Assembly: GCA_002197995.1 (NCBI GenBank)
Contig: NGZR01000003.1
Location: 5,518,001 to 5,582,000 of the forward strand
Length of the DNA: 64,000 bases
Direction: 5' to 3'
Origin: Gaeumannomyces sp. JS-464
Taxonomy: Eukaryota > Ascomycota > Sordariomycetes > Magnaporthales > Magnaporthaceae
Part shown: in pieces, positions 55,497 through 64,000 of the stretch
Numbering within the stretch: the stretch's first letter is position 1
Layout of the letters: the number at the start of each line of letters is the position of its first letter
The notes under the pieces: model-generated
What the model saw: only the letters and a program-made list of their open reading frames with translations
Told to the model about the DNA's origin: nothing
The model's database searches: none
Position numbers and translations under genes: made by a program

Positions 55497-58400
55497 TGTT
55501 ACGACCAGCATGCAAGCTTTAAAATAACAAAGCGGGAAAAGCCCCAGGTAGTGCTTTTACCCCGCGCGTAAACTTACGAAGTTACGTAATAAGCTTACCT
55601 AAGTTTAGATTTTTAAATTTTTGGATTTATAAGCAAAGCTACAAATTTACAAGGATTTTTAAATTTGTAAGCAAAGCAATAAATCTAAAAAACTACTAAA
55701 GTAAAACAACGTGTATATAAAGGATGGATTTCTTATTATTTTAAATAGTTTGGATTAAAACTTCGGCATTAATTAACTTAAATTAGCTTTTAAGCATTTT
55801 TTAAAACAAGCAATTAAATTGTCCTTTTAAGTTACGTATTTCTTATTTACTAATACCAGCGATACTATCCTTTCCACTTTTAAAATGCCTTACTTTAAAA
55901 GCAAACCTTTAATTATAACATTTTAACTAATCCTATTTAGTATTTCGTTAAAAGGAAAAATAATGCAGTTATAGCGAATAGCAGCGAAAAGCTTAAAAAG
56001 GAAAAAACTACGGTTTTTACCTTTAACGGTGTTAAATACAACTTTAACGAAACCGTTAATACGGCTAGCTTTTTTAAGCTTATAACGAACGAAATTACCA
56101 AAAGCCAGGCTAAAATAAAGCAATTTATTCCGAAATTAGTATCTTTTAAAACATTTATCGCAATCTAAACGTACAAATTCCCGTCCCCGGATTTTTACGA
56201 AAAGGAAAACGGTAAGCTTAAAACGTTTTTTACCGAATGCAAAAGCTATTTAAATTTTACGAACAGCAATTTGTAAGCGAAAAATAAAAAGTTGCTTACG
56301 TTATTACCAAGTTAAACGGCAACATAAAAAAATGGTTTTAATTAATTTGGAGTAATTACTTTAGGGGATATAAAAATAGCCAGGAAACTACCAAATTATT
56401 TTCGCTAATTTCGAAACCGTTAGAAAAAAGGTTAAAAAAGCGTTTAAAATAATCGATAAAACTCGAATCGCTAAAAAAACCTGCTAGCTTTTAAATAGCG
56501 AAGGCTTATAGCTAAATACGCCGTAAACTTTTAACGGATTAGCATTAAACTTAATTAAAACAACGCCACGTTAATGCTGCACTTTTATAACGGATTGCGC
56601 GAAAATATAAAAAATAAACTCGCGAAATAAAATCGCCTGGAGTTTTTTACGAATTACGTTAAAAACGCGGTTCGTATTAGCGATAAATTGTACAAACGGT
56701 AATAAAAAAAATATAGTTTTAAAAATGCAGCATAAAATAATAAAGCTAACTAAAAAAGGAGAAATAATAATTTATTACGGTTTATAAAACGCATTTAAGC
56801 TTTATAAATTTTAATATAAAAGCCGCTTATTAATAGTACAAGTAATAAAAAAAGTAAAAGTAAAACCTGAAAAACGGGAAATGCTTTAAGTATAACTAAG
56901 CCGGTTATATTAAAGCAAATTTGCTTTTAACAGGATAATAACCGCTAAATAGCTAACTTTTAACGAATGCAAAAAAGCGCGATATAAAAAAGCTTATACC
57001 CCGGGTTAGCGTTTAGCTAAATAAACTGCTACGATAAGTTATATACCATATATTAATCTAATAAAAAGGTTACCAAATGGTATTTTCGGAAACCTCGAAG
57101 CGTTTATATATTTAAAGTTATAAAGCTCGAATACGATAGTGAAAGCGAATAGCGCGTTATTTCCAAGCTTACGAATTTGGAAAAAAAAAACGACGCTACT
57201 TTTCGCGGGGTTTAAAAAAAGCAGTTTTAACAAGCGATATAAAAAAGGCGGGGTTCGATAAAAAAAAGCTTTTAAATAAAACCCATTTTTTTCGCGAACC
57301 CGAAAACTTAAACATTAACGTTAAAATAAACCGAAACTTTAAAACGGCCGAGTTTTAAAAACGAGTAAAAAGTTTAAACGACTTAACTTTTATATTTATA
57401 ATCCGTAAAAGTTAAACAAATTGGAAAAACTAACGCGCTTTTACGCTTTTCGATATTTCGAAGTATTTTTTAAAACGTTAAGGTTTTAAAATACCTAAAT
57501 AGCCCGTTATACCACGCTATCCCAGCGGAAAAAAATAACGGTTAACCTTTATCGTAATTTAACGATTAACGAAAAATTAAATACGCTAATTACCGGTCCG
57601 ATAACGTAAGCGAGCTAAAAAAGGCTGCGTTAAAACCCGAAAACTACTTTAACGTCGATATAAAACATTTTAAACATTTGCATTTGTTTTAAGCAAAATA
57701 TATTTACCGAAAGTGCAAATTTTACTTATAACTTAAGCTTAAGCACGATTTTTCCTACGAAAAATAAAAAATAAGCTTAAAATTAAACCCCGTTTAGCAT
57801 TTTAATTGCCACGGTGAAAATTAGCCCGAATTGGCAAATTCGTTGCAATTTTTAAACCTAACGAACGGCACTCGATGCTATATATTACCAAAACGCTTTA
57901 TTAAAAGAAATGCGAAATTATAAAATGCAAAAAGCATATAACATAAAAAACGAAAGCCTAATATTAAGGAATCGCGCGAACATACGTCCCGTTTAACCCG
58001 GATAAAAAAACGAACGTACGGTACTCGTTCTTTTTACTAAAAAACTAAAAAAAATTACTTAAACGGAAAGCACGAAAAAAAAGGAAAAACTAATAAAAAC
58101 CCTCGTAATAGTAAAATCGAATTAACCGTATAACTTATTAATATTCCAAATAAAATATTAAAAAAAAAGTTAAAATAATAATTAATTGTAAAGTATAAAG
58201 TAATTACGTATCGCTATAAACGGTTAAACGGTATAAAATTCCTATAAAACGGAAACTTTAACCGTGTTAATTAAAAACGGTCGAAAAAATACCCGTCGCT
58301 TATAATAAAAAATAAATCGATTAAAAAATATAGCTAATAATATTACGCATTTAAAATGGGAAAAACGTTATTATTATATTAAACGAGTTAAATATAAAAA

Positions 58401-58584
58401 AAATGTGGTTTTCGAAATCCTTTAGTTTAAAAAAAATAACTTACAAATAAATTGGGCTACCGGCCAAATCTAATAGGAAAATCCACAAATAATTAAAACG
58501 GTTTACCAATTACGAACTTTAAACCGTAAGCATAAAAAGTAACGAAAAAAGGTTATAACGGTAATAAAATTTAGCAATTCACTT
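55497..58584 (+). mobile_element. Gypsy-A copy 5: 5' LTR, gag and start of pol
   Basis: The LTR is 55497-55920 (starts TGTTACGACCAGCATGC, ends TTTAATTATAACA). The internal region follows the complete copy from its gag (55930 onward, e.g. SPDFYEKENGKLKTFF) to the sequence equivalent to position 12800 there. At 58585 a Gypsy-B LTR begins. Very AT-rich, no open frame. Confidence 0.8.
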
Positions 58585-58773
58585 TGTTATAATTCCGTGC
58601 TAGTAGCACGGGTAAAAGGCTTAAAAGTTACTTTTAAGCCGTTTTTATACATATATTACTAGGAACAGCTTCCGGGATTAAGCTAACTTTTTTCCTTTTT
58701 ATTCTTTTTTATTTTACAAAATAACATTACTTTAGCTTTTATTAGCCACCACTTATTAGCCCAGCCTATTACA
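58585..58773 (+). repeat. Proposed 5' LTR of Gypsy-B
   Basis: Bounded by TG and CA. It includes an inverted pair, CCGTGCTAGTAGCACGG, near its start. The other LTR is not in the window, so the right boundary is inferred. Confidence 0.55.
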
Positions 58774-58811
58774 TTTTTGTAAAATCTTTTTCCGAACGCG
58801 GGATTATAACT

Positions 58812-61520
58812 ATGCCTATTTTAATCCCACTATCGCCGGGAAACGCCGTAACCCCGGCTTTAACATTCCCCGACTAGCTAAACCTAATAACCACCATCGC
58901 GGAGTTATAAGCACGTTTAGCCGCGTTTGAAAAAAAGCTGGCTAAATTTTAAACTAACGCTAACGCGGTATTCGTCGAGTAACGTAACGAACAAAACCGC
59001 ATTATCGAAATATAAAACGCTTAGTTTAAACTTGCAAACATTTTAATTACGTTTTTTAAACGAAAACCATTTAAAAACCCCCCGTTATACGACGGCGACG
59101 GATAAGGCTTTAATACGTAGCGAAACGCATTTAAATATAAAATAATCCAAAACGAGGAATTTATTAGTAACGTACGCGATTACTACGAATACATTTAAGC
59201 TTTTTTTACCCCGGCCACCTAGGAAATAATACGCTCGTATTACGAAACCGGAAACCCTTATAGCACTTATAACCTATTGCAATTCCTTAACCACCTTGTT
59301 ACCATTTTTAATAATTTATATAAAAAAGCCAAAGTTTTGTTAAAATTAAAAGTAGTTAAAATAAAGCCGGGCTAAATGTTCGCCGCTTTTATTACGAAAT
59401 TCGAAATATTATTAACCGCGGCCGGGGGTATTGCATAAGCAAACGAAATTAAAATTAATTACTTTCGCTTACGCATTTTAAATAAAATCCAATTAGCCGC
59501 AATTTCGAGCGAAAAAATAATAATTTTTATATAGCGGAATGGTTAATATGTAAGGAGGCTCGCCGCGATAGTGGCGGGCCACCGCCATAGCAAGAAGCCT
59601 TAACCCTATTCACGGGCCCGAGCTACGTGGAAGCCTAAAGCACCCAAGCACGTAACAAGGGGCCTAAAAAGGGCCACGCTACTTAGGCAGCTTGTAAAAA
59701 GCAATTCCCAAATTGCCGGAACAAGTTAAAGTTGTCGTATTTACCTTATAGCAATATAAGCCTTTAACCCTTAATCACCGTTTACGGTTATCGTAATCAC
59801 TTCGTACAGGCTTTCGGCCTACCCCGTAACATTTTTCAGCTTTTACCATCCTTTTAAAAATACGAGCCGTTTATTATAAACGCAAACGGTTAATCGAACA
59901 CGACGCCGGGCACGGCAACTTAGGGAAAACCGCTGCCCCGTGCTCCAACGCGACCCACTACTCGCTCGCAAACGGCACGTCGTTAACCGCGATTCCTTTA
60001 AAGCTCGAAAAAGGACTTCGAAACCTCCTCGAGCAAAAAGGCAATTACGCTTTGGAAAACCTTATAAACCAAATGCATCGTGGCTTTTGAAAGCGGAGCT
60101 ACGCTTCGAATCCGCTTACCTTTTTGTTAAAAAAGTCGAGCTAAAACGACACCCCGAAAACGACCACGTTTGTAACGAAACCGACGATAACCAAATTTAT
60201 AACGACCGTTGCGACCGGATTTCGTTAAAAGCCGCGAAACGATCGGTTAAACTTACGGGTTACCGAAATATGGGCATAAAGAGGAACGTTATCGGAAGTA
60301 CCGTTAAAAAAGCTAACCACGCGTAAAACCCGCTTTTTAAAACGCAATTAGCTTCGTTTTCGTAGCCCTTCGCGTTTTACCCGACGCGCGGAATCCCGCG
60401 CTTCGGGGGTATTATATTACAGCTACCGGGGTAAAAAGGAACGGGAACTTTTAGCGGACCGGCGTTTATATTCCTTAAAAAACCGCAACCGTAGCACGTA
60501 AAACTCCCGAAACGGCAGTTTATAATTTGCTAACCTTTTTAAAAAAGTCCTTTTCGTTAAGGATAAAAATTACACACTTTTTACCCGTTATACGAAACCT
60601 TTAAAATATAACGTAAAAATTTTAAAATTTTACACTTCCTTTTCGAAAATCCGAAATTGGATTTAAAACATTAGCGAAAAAAACGCGCTGTATAACAAAA
60701 TTTTTAAATAAGTGCAAATTATTTGGGTAATGCTTTAATTGCATTACGAAATAACTACGAATTAAAGGACTTATGCGGAAAGGCTATACGGGTTTACGCA
60801 ATCCTAGTAATAAACGTGGACCGATTTCGTTAACTATTTGGAAAAAAGATAAATAAACCTAACCATTTAAATCTATTAAAGCTGGATTATTTATAAGCAA
60901 TTATATTAAAAATATTACGATTTCCCGGTATCGTTTTTAACCAAATGGCAAATATTAACCTAAAAAATCGAATTTAAAACCTTATAAACGGACTTTTAAC
61001 AATTATTTTAACTATTAAAAAAGTTTTCCTTTTACTTGCAAATTGGCTGCAAAATAAGTTGGTGGCAAACGCGCAAACCAATTGGGATATTTCCCGGACG
61101 TCGCTAATACCGCGAAAAGGAAATGGGCCGTAAAAAAAAGCAAATTTAACGCAAAAACGTTCGATTATCGTCCTTATTAAAAGTCCTATCGAGGGTAATA
61201 AATATCCGGGTACCAGGCTTAAAAAAAAAACGATAAGGACGGACGTTTAAATCGGCGGGAAAAGCGCCGATATAAAGGACGGGACGATTCGCGCCGCTTT
61301 AACTCGAAACGGTAAAACTTCCGCCGTTACGATTAAATAACGGGAAACTTCCGTTTTTCCAAATTTAACACGCTTTAAGCGAAGCAATCGTCGGGTTATA
61401 ACGGCAAAGCCGGAAAACCAAACCACTCGGGCCAAAAGCCCGGCAATTGCAATAATTGCGGATAATTAAACCACTAAGCGGCCGACTGCTACTTTAAACC
61501 CAAAAAGGTAAAAGCAATCG
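58812..61520 (+). pseudogene. Gypsy-B gag relic (interrupted)
   Basis: From 58812 the frame reads MPILIPLSPGNAVTPALTFP, then NPPLYDGDG, NAFKYKIIQNEEFISNVRDY, IRSYYETGNPYSTYNLLQF and MFAAFITKFEILLTAAGGIA, a typical Gypsy gag core, to about 59545. A GC-rich patch and unrelated-looking sequence follow. Near the end a CCHC knuckle is readable as CNNCG(Q)LNH(Q)AADC at 61447-61490, with the two Gln codons now stops. Confidence 0.7.
59550..60450. other. Compositionally distinct segment inside Gypsy-B gag
   Basis: At 59550-59720 the sequence becomes GC-rich and structured (for example GTGGCGGGCCACCGCC, and a nested CTTGT...ACAAG hairpin at 59691-59725 with a GCAATT/AATTGC stem). It is followed by a 128-codon plus-strand frame (59940-60326), Arg/Lys-rich, without a known domain. 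It could be an insertion in gag or a less mutated part of the element. Confidence 0.4.
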
Positions 61521-61679
61521 ACGCTTATTACTTTAACGACGAGAAATTCGATTACGACCGCGCTATTAGCGATAGTAATAAAAACGAGCGCGTTTTAACG
61601 CGAAACGAAAACTACCGGTCGCAATCCGATTCGAACTCCAAATCGGGAAACGAGTTTAGCCGTTAAGTAACTTTTACCT

Positions 61680-63900
61680 CCGCGGTTTCGACATTTTAAA
61701 TATAAAAAAGTATGGTTATTTATTTCGAACGGGCATAAATGTCCAAATTATAAAACGACTAGCCAAAATGCTAGTAAACCTTAATACGGGCGTAATAGCG
61801 AATATAGTAAATTATAAATTCGTTCGGAAATATAAAATCCTAAAGGTATATATACTACTACCCGAGCTAATCGGCGTATAAAACGCGCTTATTAAATGCT
61901 ACGAGGCGTATTAAATTACGCTAAAAGCATAAAATAAAAAAGGCCGAAAGCGGGATATTACAACGCTTTTTTACGCCATTCGAAAAAGCGCTAACGTTTT
62001 AAATATCCTTTTAAAATACCCGACGATAACGGGAAAAAGCATTAACCTATTTAATGCCGACTAATTGTAAAAGTTTAATACCGCCCGAATGCCCGAGCTA
62101 AGCGAATAAGCTGCCGTTATACGGCAAAGTTTTTAGCATATTAGGTTTAGCTTACGAAAGCGGTAATGGGATATATAATAGCCGTTTACCACTAATTAAG
62201 CACTTACGAGCCGGTAATTTTTACGTTAAACGAGGAGAACGAAAAAAAGCTAATAAAGCCGCTCGATTTTCGATTGTAAGCATATACCGACGTGTTTTTT
62301 AACACGAAAGCGAAAAAACTCCCGTTATTAAAAAAGCTAAGCATGCTATTAAATTAAAAAAAGGAGCTAAGCTTCTTATAAAAGCCTTATACCTAACTTC
62401 GAAAAAATAAATAGCAGTATTAAAAAAGTACCTCGAGGAAAACCTCGCGCTAAAAAAAATTACCCTTTTAAAAGCAAACGCGGGCTTTCCAATGTTGTTC
62501 GTACTTAAAAAAAACGGATTTTTACGCTTATATATCGATTACCGAGCTTTAAACCGAATTACGCGCAAAAACCGCTACTTATTGCCTTTTATATTTAATT
62601 TAATAAATAAGCTAGCGGGAGTTAAATGGTTTTTAAGTTAAACTTACGAAACGCTTATTATTACATTTGCATTCGATTAAAAAATAGGTGGAAAATAGCA
62701 TTTCGTACTAAATATAAGCTGTTTAAATATACCGTAATGCCATTCGAACTAATTAACGCCCCGTTTATTTTTTAAGCTTACATATACCGAGCATTGGTAA
62801 GCTTTATCGATTACATTTGCGTGGTATACTTTAACGATATTATTATTTTTCCTAAATAAAAAAAAAGTACGAGCAATATATAAAGCAAATTTTAAATAGG
62901 CTTCGATTATATAAGCTGTACGCGAAGTAATTTAAATACGAATTTTTTAAAAATTACGTTAAATTTTTAAAATTCCGCGTATTTCGGGAAGGTGTTTTTA
63001 TGGATTTTAAACGCATTAAAGCGATTTAAAAATAAATACCTTTAAAATTTTATAAAAATGTTTAAATGTTTTTAAAATTCGCGAACTTTTACCGCAAATT
63101 TATTTTTGGTTATTTCCGAATGGTCGTCCGATAACGGAGCTATTAAAAGGTAATTAAAATAGGAAAAAAAAGGAATGTTCGATTAGCCACCCGTAATAAC
63201 CCGAGCTTTTAAAAGGCTTAAAGCGGCGTTTGGAAACGCGACAATTTTTAAGCATTAAAACCTAACCAAAAAAATACGAAAAAAACGAACGCTTTTACTA
63301 AAGCCATTTTTAGCATTTTATTTTAACTAACGAATAGCGATACACTTTATAGCTTTTTATTCCCGCAAATTAACAAACGCAAAGCAAAAGTGGGCTATAA
63401 GAAATAAAAATTATTAGCCATTAAGTTTTTCGAATATTAGCGCTAGTATTTAAAAGCGCGTATTTAAAATGTTTACCGTTTTAACGGACCATTAAACGTT
63501 AAAAAAAGTAATTTAAACCCCGGTTAGGAACTTTTAAAGCAGGTTAGCGCGATAAATATACCGGTTATTTTAATTTAACTTTAATATCGAATATAAATCG
63601 GGCAAAACTAACCCGCGAATGGTTTATTCAAAAAGCTAAATTATATAAAAGGAAAGATTATATACGAAAACGTCGTTTTATTATTCGCGGCTAAATTAAA
63701 TTTACTGCCGCATTTGCTAAATAAATTAACCTAATAAATCGCTGCATTAATAATTAAAAAAAATTACTTAAATGTTATAAAACAATATATTTAAACTGTA
63801 AAAATAATTCCGATCCGGGGCCGCGACCCGTAAAAAAAGCAACGCGCTTATTTAAAAGGAGTAATTATAACGTCGACTTTTTAAATTATTTATCCCGGGT
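61680..63900 (+). pseudogene. Gypsy-B pol relic (protease, RT, RNase H)
   Basis: Reverse transcriptase reads LYIDYRALNRITRKNRYLLP near 62530-62590, later MPFELINAPF and the catalytic block VVYFNDIIIF at about 62820-62850, where the first Asp of the usual YLDDILIF is Asn through a G-to-A change. Protease and RNase H are only roughly placed. Stops throughout. Confidence 0.75.
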
Positions 63901-64000
63901 TAATGCTTTTATAAAAGGGAAAAACGAAAAGCAAATACCGTTAAAACCTCGCTTAAAACGGGCACGTTCGAAAGTCGCTAAAAGTAACCAATTTTTACGG

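Larger units (their letters stand above)
58585..64000 (+). mobile_element. Gypsy-B: 5' part of a second Gypsy family, runs off the window
   Basis: A short LTR is proposed at 58585-58773 (TGTTATAATTCCGTGC ... CCTATTACA). Gag starts at 58812, a zinc knuckle is near 61441-61485, a protease region at about 61700-62100, reverse transcriptase at about 62450-62990 and RNase H towards 63600. The order and motifs are of the Gypsy group but the sequence is not Gypsy-A. It lies within Gypsy-A copy 5, whose sequence stops at 58584. The 3' half is outside the window. Confidence 0.8.

Noticed and set aside
1..64000. CRISPR arrays, bacterial operons, riboswitches
   Set aside because: Introns, an intron-containing tRNA, fungal gene families and RIP show a eukaryotic fungal genome; no regularly spaced short repeats were seen.

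Overview
The window looks like a chromosome segment of a filamentous ascomycete, probably in the Sordariomycetes. I base that on short GT-AG introns, AA9 lytic polysaccharide monooxygenases, a fungal OHCU decarboxylase, and transposons whose decay is almost entirely C-to-T and G-to-A, the signature of repeat-induced point mutation (RIP). No species name can be supported.

There are two kinds of sequence. AT-rich, transposon-only blocks lie at about 1-27.5 kb and 52.9-64 kb. A GC-rich gene island lies at about 27.7-46.7 kb, with a small remnant at 52.1-52.5 kb. A PIF/Harbinger-type element (42339-45734) and a full-length Copia element (46732-52121, target duplication CAAGC) split the island. 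A second, 5'-truncated Copia copy ends at the island's left edge (27676). The LTRs facing the island are almost free of RIP, while sequence on the far side is heavily mutated.

Left block: this is a nest that can be dissected from target-site duplications. A minus-strand Gypsy fragment (copy 1) holds a 5'-truncated LINE (2787-7304, 13-bp duplication). Next to it lies a Fot1/Pogo transposon (7479-22932, TA duplication). A LINE (about 6.1 kb) sits inside the Pogo element with a 14-bp duplication, and a complete 7.46-kb chromodomain-type Gypsy (9676-17135, duplication GCACG) sits inside that LINE. The Gypsy-A family carries an antisense ORF and tRNA-like modules next to its 3' LTR.

Gene island, left to right: a frameshifted GNAT acetyltransferase (-), an intron-containing tRNA-Phe(GAA), two convergent AA9 LPMO genes that appear intact (31927-33066 + and 33366-34272 -), a BCS1-like AAA ATPase pseudogene (-), a small two-exon gene of unknown function (+), a decayed Ser/Thr-rich secreted or cell-surface protein (+), OHCU decarboxylase of urate breakdown (-), and, beyond the Harbinger element, a 164-residue unknown protein (-). 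The LPMO pair would act outside the cell on cellulose or related polysaccharides. The other genes do not form an obvious pathway.

Right block: island remnant, a 362-bp foldback (MITE-like) element, back-to-back and partial Gypsy-A LTRs, a 5' half of Gypsy-A, and a second Gypsy family (Gypsy-B) that runs off the window end. All protein assignments come from reading translated sequence by eye; no database search was possible.
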